Assembly (NCBI GenBank): GCA_035518375.1
Contig: DATIXQ010000052.1
Coordinates: 1 to 64,000 of the forward strand
Source of the DNA: DATJLY01 sp035518375
Lineage (GTDB): Bacteria; Pseudomonadota; Alphaproteobacteria; ATCC43930; CGMCC-115725
Reading direction: 5' to 3'
Length of the DNA: 64,000 nt
Shown piece by piece: positions 51,058 to 60,060 of the stretch (the stretch's first letter is position 1; each line of letters begins with the position of its first letter). The position numbers and the translations under genes were made by a program. The notes beneath the pieces are model-generated. The model was not told the DNA's origin and ran no database searches. It saw only the letters and a list, made by a program, of their open reading frames with translations.

Positions 51058-52284
51058 TCAACGCAGGGACGAGAGCTGCCCCGTGATGGCACTGCCGAAC
51101 GGGACCCAGGTCTTCCCGTCGAAGCGCACAAGCCGCATCTGCTTCAGCGGCACGTAGTCGTCGGGCGCGGTGTCGATCTCGACGCCCGGCTGGAAGGTCG
51201 GCAGCGTGACATGCTTCAGGTTCATCACCTGGTGCATGATGTTCTCGCGCGAGAGGTCGTCGCCGCACGCTTTCAGGATATGGACGAGCATCATGCCTTC
51301 GGTATAGCCGGTGATGTTGAAAAGATCGGCGACGTCGCCGCCCGGCATGTACTTGTTCATCCAGGCGAGCCAATCCTTGAAGCCGGGATCGTCCTTCCAC
51401 TGGGGATCGGTCGGATCCTTGAGATAGGCCGTCGAGATAAGGCCCACGGACTTGTCGAGCCCCGCGGGCTTCAGCACCGCCGACACGGCGCTCCCCTCGA
51501 AATTGACGAAGTAAAGCGGCTTCCAGCCGATGTCGTAGACCTTGCGGATCGCCTGGGCCGAGAATTTGGGCGTCGCCGCCACGAACAACGTGTCGGCGCC
51601 CGAGCCTCGCAGCGAGATAACCTGTTGATCGACGCTCGGATCGCTTACCTCGTAGGTCGCGGTCGCAACGATCATCTGCTTGGCCTTGTCGCCGAGCCCG
51701 CCGACGAAGCCGTCATAGAGGTCCTTGCCGAAATCGTCGTTCTGGCGCAGCACGGCGATCTTGGCGTCGGGCTTGTTGGCGAGGATGTACTTCGCGTAGA
51801 TGCTGCCCTGGATGAGGTAGCTCGGCAGGAACGCGATCGTCCACGGGAAGCGCTTCGGCTGAGCGAAATCGTGGCTGCCGGACCCGATCCACAGCTGCGG
51901 CACCTTGCGGTCGTTGAGATATTTCTCGACCGAGAGATTGGTCGGCGTGCCGATCGAGCTGAAGATGAACGCGACCTTCTGCTCCTCGACGAGCTTCCTC
52001 GTCTGCTCGACGGTCTTGGGCGGGCTGTAGCCGTCGTCGGCCTGAACGAGCGTGAGCTTGCGCCCGTTGACGCCGCCCTGGTCGTTGATCATTTGGAAAT
52101 AAGCTTCCTCGGCGCGACCGATCTGGCCATAGGCCGAGACCGGACCTGAGAGCGGCAAGGTCTGGCCGAATTTGATCTCGGTGTCGGTAATGCCCGGCGC
52201 GTATTTCTTTTGCGCCACGGCAGGATGCGCCGCCGAGAGCACGAGCCCCGCGATGACGACAAGGCGCGCCAACGAGTGCTTCAT
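51058..52284 (-). CDS. Orphan LivK-type ABC substrate-binding protein
   Basis: A 408-residue periplasmic binding protein of the branched-chain amino-acid/amide type. Signal peptide LARLVVIAGLVLSAAHPAVA, then IKFGQTLPLSGPVSAYGQIG, RKLTLVQADDGYSPPKTVEQ and IAVLRQNDDFGKDLYDGFVG. The ATG at 52284 has an ideal ribosome binding site, GGGAGGAAGCG. No permease or ATPase is adjacent, so it may feed the liv transporter at 20-25 kb or another system. Convergent with the FecR gene, with 10 bases between the stops. Confidence 0.88.
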   Translation of the reverse strand: MKHSLARLVVIAGLVLSAAHPAVAQKKYAPGITDTEIKFGQTLPLSGPVSAYGQIGRAEEAYFQMINDQGGVNGRKLTLVQADDGYSPPKTVEQTRKLVEEQKVAFIFSSIGTPTNLSVEKYLNDRKVPQLWIGSGSHDFAQPKRFPWTIAFLPSYLIQGSIYAKYILANKPDAKIAVLRQNDDFGKDLYDGFVGGLGDKAKQMIVATATYEVSDPSVDQQVISLRGSGADTLFVAATPKFSAQAIRKVYDIGWKPLYFVNFEGSAVSAVLKPAGLDKSVGLISTAYLKDPTDPQWKDDPGFKDWLAWMNKYMPGGDVADLFNITGYTEGMMLVHILKACGDDLSRENIMHQVMNLKHVTLPTFQPGVEIDTAPDDYVPLKQMRLVRFDGKTWVPFGSAITGQLSSLR

Positions 52285-52347
52285 CGCTTCCTCCCTTTGA
52301 GTGGGCACCTCGTTCTGACGCGGGCGCCCCGGAAGAAGCCTATCACG

Positions 52348-54996
52348 TCAGCCTTTGTCCGCCAGTCCCTTGAGGCGGTAGACGAGTTCGAGCGCCTCGC
52401 GCGGGGACAGCTCGTCGGGCCGCACTGCGGCGAGCGTCGCCGCAAGCGGAGACGGCGTCGGCGGCTCGGGCGCGCGCTTTAGCGCGGCGAAGAGCGGCAG
52501 ATCCTCCGCGAGCCGCGCGAGCGCGCCACCCTGCTCGCTCGTCTCGAGCGTCTTCAAGACCTCTTCCGCGCGCGCCACAACCGCCGGCGGCAAACCCGCG
52601 AGCTTCGCCACGTGGATGCCATAGGAGCGGTCGGCCGCGCCCGGCGCCACCTCGTGCAGGAATACGACGTCGCCCTGCCATTCCTTGACGCGCATGGTGC
52701 GGCAGGAAAGTTCCGGCAATTTCGCCGCGAGCGCGGTTAGCTCGTGATAGTGCGTTGCGAAGAGCGTGCGGCAGCGATTCACCTCGTGCAGCTGCTCGAT
52801 CGTCGCCCACGCGATCGAGAGCCCGTCGAACGTCGCAGTTCCGCGGCCGATCTCGTCGAGGATGACGAGCGAGTGCTCCGTCGCGCGGTTGAGAATCGAG
52901 GCGGTCTCGACCATCTCGACCATGAAGGTCGAGCGCCCGCGCGCGAGATCGTCAGCCGCGCCGACGCGGCTGAACAGCCGGTCGACGATGCCGATGCGCG
53001 CGTGCTCGGCCGGCACGAACGCGCCCATCTGCGCCAGGATAGTGATCAGCGCGTTCTGGCGAAGGAACGTGCTCTTGCCCGCCATGTTTGGGCCGGTGAG
53101 GAGCCAAAGCCGCTCCCCGTCGGCGAGCGTGCAGTCGTTCGGTACGAAGCCCGCGCCGTGCGCCGCCGCGAGCGCGGCCTCGACCACCGGATGGCGTCCG
53201 CCGACCACGACGAAATCGCGCCCTTCGTCGATCTCGGGCCGCACATGGCGCTCGTCCGCCGCAAGCTCGGCGAGGCCCGCGGCGACATCGAGCGCGGCAA
53301 GCGCGGCCGCCGCGGCCGCGAGCGGCGCCGCACGATCCAGCACCGCGGCAACGAGCTCTTCGAAGCAGCCGAGCTCCAGCGCCAGCGCCTTGTCGGCGGC
53401 GGAGGAAATCTTGCTCTCGAGCTCGCCCAGCTCGACCGTGCCGTAGCGTACCGAGGACGCGAGCGTCTGGCGGTGGATAAATCCCGTGCCGAGCTTCGCC
53501 GCGTGCTGCGGCGTCACCTCGATGTGATAACCGAGGACATTGTTGTGGCGGATTTTGAGCGAGGGGATTGCAGCCTCAGCGGCATAGCGCGCCTGGAGAT
53601 TGGCGATCATGCGCCGGCTCTCGTCGCGCAGCCCCCGCAGCTCGTCGAGCGCGGGGAGATACCCTGCCGCGATGAAACCGCCGTCGCGCGTTAGAAGCGG
53701 CAGGTCGGCTGCGAGCGCGCGAGCGAGCCGATCGACGAGCGCCCCATGCTCGCCAAGGTCGCGTTCGGTCTCGGCGACGAGCGCGGGCAGCGGCGCCTTC
53801 TCCTGCAGCGCGCGGCGTATGTGGGCCGTCTCGACGAGCGTGTCGCGCAGCGCCGCGAGATCGCGCGGGCCGCCGCGCCCGAGCGCAAGCCGCGCCAGCG
53901 CGCGCGCCATATCGGCCGTGCGTCGGAGCGACGAGCGCAAGCTTTGCCGCAGCCGTTCGTCGGCAGAGAAGAACGAGACTGCATCGAGGCGCGCGGCAAT
54001 CGCCGCAGGATCGGTCAACGGCGCGGCGAGATGCGCAGCCAAGAGGCGCGCGCCGGCCGGGCTTACCGTGCGGTCGATGATCGAGAGAAGGCTGCCCTTG
54101 CGCCCGCCCGACAAGGCCTCGGCCAGTTCGAGATTGCGCCGCGTCGCGGCGTCGATCTCCATGTAGGCGCCGCTTTCGAGACGGCGCGGCGGCCGCAGGA
54201 GCGGCACCTTGCCCTGCTGCGTCAGCTCGACGTAGTCGGCGAGCGCCCCGGCCGCCGCGAGCTCGGCGCGGCCGAAAGCGCCGAAACCGTCGAGGGTCGC
54301 GACGCCATAAAGCGCCTCCAGCCGCTTCCGACCGTTCTCGCTGTCGAAGCGCGCATTGGGCAGCGGCGTGAGCGCGCTCCGCCAATCGCTCCACACCTCG
54401 CTGAGCTCGGGCCGCGCAAGGACGCGCTCGGGCACCAGGACCTCGCCGGGCGCAAGCCGCGCGAGAGCGGCGGCGAGGCTGCGCTCGTGTAATTCCTGCG
54501 TGGCGACATCACCGGTCGAGAGATCAAGCCAGGCGAGGCCCAGAAGCCCCTGCGCCTCGCCCAAGGCGGCGAGGTAATTGTGCCGGCGCGCGTCGAGGAG
54601 GCTATCCTCGGTGAGCGTGCCCGGCGTCACGATGCGGATGACGGCGCGCTTCACCGGCGCCTTGGGGCCGCGCTTCCGCGCCTCGGCCGGGTCTTCCATC
54701 TGCTCGCACACGGCGACGCGAAAACCCTGGCGGATGAGGCGCAAGAGATGGGCCTCGGCGGCATGGACGGGCACACCGCACATCGGGATGTCCTCGCCCT
54801 CGTGCCGGCCACGCTTCGTCAGCGTGATGTCGAGCGCCGCGGCGGCCTTGGCCGCGTCCTCGAAAAACAGCTCGTAGAAATCCCCCATGCGGTAGAACAG
54901 CAGGCAGTCCGGATGGCGCCGCTTCAGCTCGAGATATTGCGCCATCATCGGCGTCGCCTCGGCGGCGAGGGTCTGCGGGGCCGGTCCGTCGTTCAT
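52348..54996 (-). CDS. mutS: DNA mismatch repair protein MutS
   Basis: An 882-residue mismatch-recognition ATPase. The mismatch-binding domain has the Phe-X-Glu motif in YRMGDFYELFFEDA near residue 36, followed by connector, lever and clamp domains, and the ATPase domain with Walker A GPNMAGKSTFLRQ near residue 640, DDLARGRSTFMVEM and VILDEIGRGTATFDG. The frame stays open far upstream, but the ATG at 54996 gives MNDGPAPQTLAAEATPMMAQ, the family start region. Full length. Confidence 0.97.
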   Translation of the reverse strand: MNDGPAPQTLAAEATPMMAQYLELKRRHPDCLLFYRMGDFYELFFEDAAKAAAALDITLTKRGRHEGEDIPMCGVPVHAAEAHLLRLIRQGFRVAVCEQMEDPAEARKRGPKAPVKRAVIRIVTPGTLTEDSLLDARRHNYLAALGEAQGLLGLAWLDLSTGDVATQELHERSLAAALARLAPGEVLVPERVLARPELSEVWSDWRSALTPLPNARFDSENGRKRLEALYGVATLDGFGAFGRAELAAAGALADYVELTQQGKVPLLRPPRRLESGAYMEIDAATRRNLELAEALSGGRKGSLLSIIDRTVSPAGARLLAAHLAAPLTDPAAIAARLDAVSFFSADERLRQSLRSSLRRTADMARALARLALGRGGPRDLAALRDTLVETAHIRRALQEKAPLPALVAETERDLGEHGALVDRLARALAADLPLLTRDGGFIAAGYLPALDELRGLRDESRRMIANLQARYAAEAAIPSLKIRHNNVLGYHIEVTPQHAAKLGTGFIHRQTLASSVRYGTVELGELESKISSAADKALALELGCFEELVAAVLDRAAPLAAAAAALAALDVAAGLAELAADERHVRPEIDEGRDFVVVGGRHPVVEAALAAAHGAGFVPNDCTLADGERLWLLTGPNMAGKSTFLRQNALITILAQMGAFVPAEHARIGIVDRLFSRVGAADDLARGRSTFMVEMVETASILNRATEHSLVILDEIGRGTATFDGLSIAWATIEQLHEVNRCRTLFATHYHELTALAAKLPELSCRTMRVKEWQGDVVFLHEVAPGAADRSYGIHVAKLAGLPPAVVARAEEVLKTLETSEQGGALARLAEDLPLFAALKRAPEPPTPSPLAATLAAVRPDELSPREALELVYRLKGLADKG

Positions 54997-55062
54997 CGCG
55001 GCAGGGAGGGTAGCATTCCCCGGCTCGCGAGGGGAAAATGCCGGTACCCGTTGGAGACTGTG

Positions 55063-55578
55063 ATGGCAGCAGATAAGGACGAGCGCTTCCCGATCGTGCG
55101 CGAGGCCGTTGCCTCCTTCGCGACCAGGGACCAGTTCCGCGACGCCGTGCGGAAGCTGATGGCCGCGGGCTTCGCGCCCGCCGACCTGTCGGTCCTGGCA
55201 GGCCATGAATCGCTCGAAGTGGCGGGGCGCGTCGCGGGATATTCGCACACGCCTCGCGAATATCTCTTCGCGGGGCTGACCGACGAGGTGAATTTTCTCG
55301 CGCCGCTGACCGTGGCGGGGATTGTGCTCCTTTCGGGTGGGCCGATTGCCGCCGCGCTTGCCGCATTGGTCGGCGCCGGCTTGGGGGGAGCCGCAATCAA
55401 GGAAGTGCTCGACCGCTATATCGCCAACCGCCACAGCGCGGATTTCGCGGCCGCCCTCGAGGCCGGCGCCGTGCTGCTCTGGGTGCGAGTTGCCGATCCC
55501 GACCTCGAGGCGACGGCCGCCCGGGTCCTTTCGGAGGCAGGCGGGCGGAATTCTCACATCCACGCGAGAAAAGCGTGA
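55063..55578 (+). CDS. Small membrane-associated hypothetical protein
   Basis: A 171-residue protein not recognised with confidence. The first 70 residues are charged and helical (EAVASFATRDQFRDAVRKLM), as in stress-related proteins that begin with a flavin- or ferredoxin-like fold. A hydrophobic Ala/Gly-rich segment (TVAGIVLLSGGPIAAALAAL, then GAGLGGAAIKEVL; about residues 88-118) suggests a glycine-zipper membrane helix. A cytoplasmic tail follows. The ATG has GGAGA upstream. Divergent from mutS, with a possible small RNA and a terminator behind it. Confidence 0.72.
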   Translation: MAADKDERFPIVREAVASFATRDQFRDAVRKLMAAGFAPADLSVLAGHESLEVAGRVAGYSHTPREYLFAGLTDEVNFLAPLTVAGIVLLSGGPIAAALAALVGAGLGGAAIKEVLDRYIANRHSADFAAALEAGAVLLWVRVADPDLEATAARVLSEAGGRNSHIHARKA

Positions 55579-55635
55579 CGCGCCCCAAAATAATTTGGCC
55601 GGCGCTGATCCAATCCGGGAAAGCCGCCGTATCTT

Positions 55636-55706
55636 GGTATGGACCCTGTCGCGTTTCCCCCGCGACATTCCCCCTCACTAGCCCCGCTTCGGCGGGGCTT
55701 TTTGTT
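55636..55706 (+). ncRNA. Candidate small RNA with C-rich loops ending in a terminator
   Basis: Between the hypothetical gene and phoR, TGTCGCG (55647-55653) and CGCGACA (55661-55667) form a 7-bp hairpin with a TTTCCCC loop, followed by the single-stranded C-rich TTCCCCCTCACT and then a strong terminator. C-rich loops followed by a terminator are typical of small RNAs that pair with ribosome binding sites. No good promoter is visible; it could equally be the 3' end of the upstream gene mRNA. The 5' end is a guess. Confidence 0.3.
55680..55706 (+). terminator. Strong rho-independent terminator
   Basis: AGCCCCGC (55680-55687), a TTCG loop and GCGGGGCT (55692-55699) form an 8-bp stem, followed by the T-rich TTTTGTT (55700-55706). 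It ends the transcript of the hypothetical gene or candidate small RNA, 37 bases before phoR. Confidence 0.9.
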
Positions 55707-55742
55707 GCGCGCGCCGGCGCACGCTCTTAAGAGTCTGTCCGA

Positions 55743-57173
55743 ATGGCCTATGGCGAGACGCGGGCGGCAAGGGCGCGAGGACGCGGCGGCTGGCGTATCG
55801 CCTTGCCGCGTCTCCTGCTCGGCGCGCTGATCCTGGCGGTGCCCGCCTTCGCCGTGCTCGCGGTGCTCGCCGAGCGGCGCACGCTCGCGCTGGCGCCCGC
55901 CCTGGCCGCCGCGGTCGCGATCTATGCCGGCACCGTCCTGGTGCTGCGCCCGCTCACCTTCGGCGTCGCCGCAATCCAAGAGGCGATCGAGCGCATGACG
56001 CAGGACGCGAACGCCGCGCCCGAGGTCGAGAGCCTCTCCTTTTCCGTGCGCGAGCTTTGGCTTGCCGTCGGGCGCTGGACGCGCAGCACGCGGGCGCTCT
56101 TGAAGGCGCGGGAGGACGAGCTCGAAGCAGCGCGCTCGGTGCTCGAGACACTGCCCGAGCCGCTACTCCTGCTCGACGCCGACAGACGCGTGGTCGGCGC
56201 CAACAAGGCGGCCGAGGCGCTCTTGGGCGAGCGCCTGATCGAGCGCGATCTCGCCGGCGCGCTGCGCCACCCGGCGGTGCTGCCGGCGGTCGACGCCGTG
56301 CTGCGCGGCGAGGGCCAGAGAACCGCGGAGTTCGACATCACGAGCCCGGTCGAGCACCACCTCTCGGCGCGAATCGCGCCCTTGGCGCCGCGCCGCTCCG
56401 AGCGCGCCGCCGCGATGCTGCTCATCAACGACCTGACGGCAATGAAGCGGGCCGAACAGCTCCGCGCCGACTTCGTCGCAAACGCGAGCCACGAGCTTAG
56501 GACGCCGCTCGCCTCGCTTGTGGGCTTCATCGAGACGCTGCGCGGGCCAGCCCGCGACGATAAGGCGGCGAGCGAGCGTTTCCTCGGCATCATGGCCGAG
56601 CAGGCGGCGCGCATGCAGCGCCTCGTCGACGACCTCCTGTCCTTGTCGCGCATCGAGATGAACGAACACCGCCCGCCGACCGAGGAGACCGACGTCGCCG
56701 CGGTCGTCGCGAGCGTCGCCGCCGCGCTCGAGCACCGGGCCGAGGCGCGCGGCATGCGCATCGACCTCGACCTGCCAGCCGATGAGCCGTTGATCGCGCC
56801 GGGCGACGGCGACGAACTCGCCCAGGTGTTCCAGAACCTCATCGACAACGCCATCAAGTACGGCACGCCTGGGACCGCCATCGAAGTCGTGGCGCAACGC
56901 TCCTCGCGCCTCCTGCCGAGCGCGCGCGGGCGCGAGCGGGCGACCATCTCACTGGCGGTACGCGACCACGGCGCCGGGATTGCGCGCGAGCACCTGCCGC
57001 GCCTGACCGAGCGCTTCTACCGGGTCGATCCCGCGCGCTCGCGTGAGATGGGCGGCACCGGGCTGGGGCTCGCCATCGTCAAGCATATCCTTAACCACCA
57101 TCGCGGGCTGCTCGAGATCGACAGCGAGCCCGGGCGCGGCTCGGTGTTCACTGTTCATCTCCCGGCGGAATGA
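55743..57173 (+). CDS. phoR: Phosphate regulon sensor kinase PhoR
   Basis: A 476-residue membrane histidine kinase. Two membrane helices lie at about residues 20-45 and 50-70. A PAS domain (ARSVLETLPEPLLLLDADRR) is followed by the dimerisation helix with the phosphorylated His in NASHELRTPLASLVGFIETL, and the ATPase motifs NLIDNAIKYG (N box), VRDHGAGIAREHLPRLTERF (G1/F) and GGTGLGLAIVKHIL (G2). Identity as PhoR rests on pst-phoU-phoB immediately after it. It starts 37 bases after a terminator, so its own promoter is unclear; a weak TTGCGC/TAAGAG pair spans 55704-55732. Confidence 0.92.
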   Translation: MAYGETRAARARGRGGWRIALPRLLLGALILAVPAFAVLAVLAERRTLALAPALAAAVAIYAGTVLVLRPLTFGVAAIQEAIERMTQDANAAPEVESLSFSVRELWLAVGRWTRSTRALLKAREDELEAARSVLETLPEPLLLLDADRRVVGANKAAEALLGERLIERDLAGALRHPAVLPAVDAVLRGEGQRTAEFDITSPVEHHLSARIAPLAPRRSERAAAMLLINDLTAMKRAEQLRADFVANASHELRTPLASLVGFIETLRGPARDDKAASERFLGIMAEQAARMQRLVDDLLSLSRIEMNEHRPPTEETDVAAVVASVAAALEHRAEARGMRIDLDLPADEPLIAPGDGDELAQVFQNLIDNAIKYGTPGTAIEVVAQRSSRLLPSARGRERATISLAVRDHGAGIAREHLPRLTERFYRVDPARSREMGGTGLGLAIVKHILNHHRGLLEIDSEPGRGSVFTVHLPAE

Positions 57174-57299
57174 GCTAACCGGCTGTTTTCACACGGTATC
57201 TGGGATTGGGTTCGTTCCGCCAAATGGCCGAACGGTGCCGACGTCCGCGCTCGATCCACCCCGCAAGGGGGTAGACGAGGGTTAAGGAAGAGCGGCCGG

Positions 57300-57331
57300 C
57301 TGTCATAAAAACGCAACGGAGCGGGTCTACT
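57300..57331 (+). promoter_or_regulatory. Pho-box-like site and -10 before pstC
   Basis: CTGTCAT (57300-57306), AAAA and ACGCAAC (57311-57317) make a Pho box with a perfect first half and a poor second half, the PhoB binding form. TCTACT (57326-57331) follows as a -10. The pstC ATG at 57353 has AAAAGGGGAAGGC in front. This fits PhoB control of pstC onward, separate from phoR. The 179-base gap 57174-57352 holds no pstS gene. Confidence 0.6.
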
Positions 57332-57352
57332 TCTGGGGCAAAAGGGGAAGGC

Positions 57353-58336
57353 ATGAGCGGAACGGACGCACTCGCCGGGCGCCTGCGCCTTGAGCCTGCA
57401 CGGGGAGTAAGCCGACAGAAGGTCGAAGACGCGCTGTTCCGCGGCGCGACCAAGGCCTTCGCGATTGGAGTGTTGCTGCTCCTGCTCGCGGTGCTGGTGT
57501 CGCTCGTTGTCGGCTCGCTGCCGGCGATACGCAAGTTTGGGCTGACGTTTCTGTGGGACCAGTCCTGGAACCCGGTCAAGGACCTGTTCGGCGGCCTGCC
57601 GGCGATTTACGGCACCCTCGTCACCTCGGCCATCGCGATGCTGGTCGCCGTGCCGGTGGGGCTCGGCGTCGCGCTCTTCCTGACCGAATTGTGCCCGCCT
57701 TGGGCGAAGCGTCCGATCGGCGTGCTGGTCGAGCTGCTGGCTGCGATCCCGAGCATCATCTACGGCATTTGGGGACTGTTCATCCTGGCGCCGGTGCTGC
57801 AACTGACGGTGCAGCCGTTCCTCGTCGACGTGCTCGGGCCGATCCCGATCCTGGGCGCGCTCTTCGCCGGCCCGCCCTTGGGCCTCGGCATCCTGACCGC
57901 GGGCTTCATCCTCGCTTTCATGGTGTTGCCGTTCATCGCCGCCGTGACGCGCGATGTGTTTCAGACCGTGCCGGCAGTGCTGCGCGAGAGCGCCTACGGG
58001 ATCGGCGCTACGACGGCCGAGGTCGTGCGCGACATCGTCATTCCCTATACCCGCGTCGGCATCGTCGGCGGCGTGATGCTGGGACTGGGGCGCGCGCTCG
58101 GCGAGACCATGGCGGTGACCTTCGTCATCGGCAACGCGCACCATGTCAGCACGTCGCTCCTGGCGCCCGGCACGACCATCTCGGCGACGCTCGCCAACGA
58201 ATTCACCGAGGCGGTCGACGAGCTCTACACCTCCTCGCTGATCGAGCTCGGGCTCATCCTGTTCGTCATCACCTTCATCGTGCTGGCGGCAGCGAAATTC
58301 ATGCTGATGCGGCTCGAGCGGCGGAGCGCGCGATGA
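57353..58336 (+). CDS. pstC: Phosphate ABC transporter permease PstC
   Basis: A 327-residue inner-membrane permease with six or so helices. An extended N-terminal charged part is followed by FGLTFLWDQSWNPVKDLFGG, GLPAIYGTLVTSAIAMLVAV and the EAA loop RESAYGIGATTAEVVRDIVI near residue 215. Normal PstC. Its stop overlaps pstA by ATGA. PstS, normally encoded just upstream, is missing. Confidence 0.96.
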   Translation: MSGTDALAGRLRLEPARGVSRQKVEDALFRGATKAFAIGVLLLLLAVLVSLVVGSLPAIRKFGLTFLWDQSWNPVKDLFGGLPAIYGTLVTSAIAMLVAVPVGLGVALFLTELCPPWAKRPIGVLVELLAAIPSIIYGIWGLFILAPVLQLTVQPFLVDVLGPIPILGALFAGPPLGLGILTAGFILAFMVLPFIAAVTRDVFQTVPAVLRESAYGIGATTAEVVRDIVIPYTRVGIVGGVMLGLGRALGETMAVTFVIGNAHHVSTSLLAPGTTISATLANEFTEAVDELYTSSLIELGLILFVITFIVLAAAKFMLMRLERRSAR

Positions 58337-59178
58337 CGCTCTACGGCAAGCGTCGCATAACGAACTACGTGGTCCTGACGCTGTCGCTCGCGGCGACCGC
58401 GGCAGGACTCCTTGTTCTGTTCCTCATCCTCGGCGCGCTGCTGTGGTACGGCATCCCGGCCCTGAAAATCATGACCTTCACGGCGATGACGCCGCCGCCC
58501 GGCAATACTCCGGGCGGGCTCCTCAATCCGATCTTCGGCAGCCTCGTGATCACCGCTGCGGCAACCGCGCTCGGCACCCCGATCGGCATCCTGACCGGGA
58601 CCTTCCTTGCCGAGTTCGGACGCGGCACGTGGGTGGCGCCCGCGGTGCGGTTCGTCAACGACATCCTGCTGTCGGCGCCGTCGATCGTCATCGGCCTCTT
58701 CGTCTACGAGATGATGGTCGTGCCGATGGGGCATTTCTCGGCCTGGGCCGGCGTCGTGGCGCTTGCCATCATCGTCATCCCGGTGGTGGTGCGCACGACC
58801 GAGAACGTGCTCGTGCTCGTGCCCTCGAGCCTGCGCGAGGCGGCGATCGCGCTGGGCGCACCGCGCTGGAAGGTCATCGTCGCGGTGACCTACCGCGCCG
58901 CCATCCAGGGCATGCTCACGGGCGTCATGCTGGCCGTGGCGCGGATCGCAGGCGAGACCGCGCCGCGTCTATTCACCGCGCTCAACAACCAGTTCTGGAG
59001 CTCGAACCTGAACGGGCCGATGGCGAATCTGCCGGTCGTCATCTTCCAGTTCGCGCTCTCGCCCTACGCCAATTGGCAGGTTCTGGCCTGGGGCGGCGCG
59101 GCGCTCATCACCTTTACGATCCTCATCCTCAACATTCTGGCCCGCTGGGTCGCGAGCCGAGGCAGCTTCCAGCAATGA
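58333..59178 (+). CDS. pstA: Phosphate ABC transporter permease PstA
   Basis: A 281-residue inner-membrane permease, partner of PstC. It shows about six helices, the conserved TPPPGNTPGGLLNPIFGSLV region near residue 53 and the EAA loop REAAIALGAPRWKVIVAVTY near residue 172. The ATG at 58333 overlaps the pstC stop, and its own stop overlaps pstB, both by ATGA, so expression is coupled. Confidence 0.96.
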   Translation: MTLYGKRRITNYVVLTLSLAATAAGLLVLFLILGALLWYGIPALKIMTFTAMTPPPGNTPGGLLNPIFGSLVITAAATALGTPIGILTGTFLAEFGRGTWVAPAVRFVNDILLSAPSIVIGLFVYEMMVVPMGHFSAWAGVVALAIIVIPVVVRTTENVLVLVPSSLREAAIALGAPRWKVIVAVTYRAAIQGMLTGVMLAVARIAGETAPRLFTALNNQFWSSNLNGPMANLPVVIFQFALSPYANWQVLAWGGAALITFTILILNILARWVASRGSFQQ

Positions 59179-60050
59179 GCATCGAAGTCACCCCCATGGA
59201 CACGCCCCTCCCCCCTCCGCAAACGATCCGCACCCATCTCGTCGCGCCGGCCGTGCCGCGCGACAAGCCGCGTGCGACGACTGCGGCCGCGACGGCAGAG
59301 CCCAAGATCGCGGTCAAGGACCTGAAGTTCTTCTACCACGACTTCATGGCGGTGAAGGGGGTCAGCCTCGACCTGCACGACAAGTGCGTCACCGCCTTCA
59401 TCGGCCCATCGGGCTGCGGCAAGTCGACACTGCTGCGCTGCCTCAACCGCATCTACGAGCTCTATCCCGACCAACGCGCCACCGGCGAGGTGATGATCGA
59501 CGGCGCCAACATCCTCGACCCGAAGATGGATCTGAACTTGCTGCGCGCGCGCGTCGGCATGGTGTTCCAGAAGCCGACGCCGTTCCCGATGTCGATCTAC
59601 GACAACATCGCGTTCGGTGTCCGGCTCTACGAGCGTCTGCCGGCGAGCGAGCTCGATGCCCGGGTTGAGCACTCGCTGCGCCGCGCGGCGCTCTGGGACG
59701 AGGTCAAGGATAAGCTCAAGGCGAGCGGGCTCTCGCTCTCGGGCGGACAGCAACAGCGGCTCTGCATCGCCCGCGCCATCGCGGTCAAACCGGAGGTCCT
59801 GCTGCTCGACGAGCCGGCCTCGGCGCTCGATCCGCTCTCGACGCAGCGCATCGAGGAGCTCATCGCCGAGTTGAAGTCCGACTATTGCATCGTCATCGTC
59901 ACGCACAATATGCAACAGGCGGCGCGCAGCTCGGACTACACCGCCTTCATGTATCTGGGCGAGCTCGTAGAATTCGACGAAACCGAGGCAATGTTCACCC
60001 ACCCGAAGATGCGTCAGACCGAAGACTACATCACCGGCCGCTTCGGCTGA
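59175..60050 (+). CDS. pstB: Phosphate ABC transporter ATPase PstB
   Basis: A 291-residue ATPase. A Pro/Thr/Ala-rich N-terminal extension of about 45 residues precedes the ABC domain with Walker A GPSGCGKSTLLR near residue 80, the PstB-type RARVGMVFQKPTPFPMSIYD, signature LSGGQQQRLCIARAI and Walker B VLLLDEPASALDP. It is about 30 residues longer than most PstB proteins because of the extension. The gene is followed by phoU after 10 bases. Confidence 0.97.
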   Translation: MSIEVTPMDTPLPPPQTIRTHLVAPAVPRDKPRATTAAATAEPKIAVKDLKFFYHDFMAVKGVSLDLHDKCVTAFIGPSGCGKSTLLRCLNRIYELYPDQRATGEVMIDGANILDPKMDLNLLRARVGMVFQKPTPFPMSIYDNIAFGVRLYERLPASELDARVEHSLRRAALWDEVKDKLKASGLSLSGGQQQRLCIARAIAVKPEVLLLDEPASALDPLSTQRIEELIAELKSDYCIVIVTHNMQQAARSSDYTAFMYLGELVEFDETEAMFTHPKMRQTEDYITGRFG

Positions 60051-60060
60051 GGAGCGAGCG

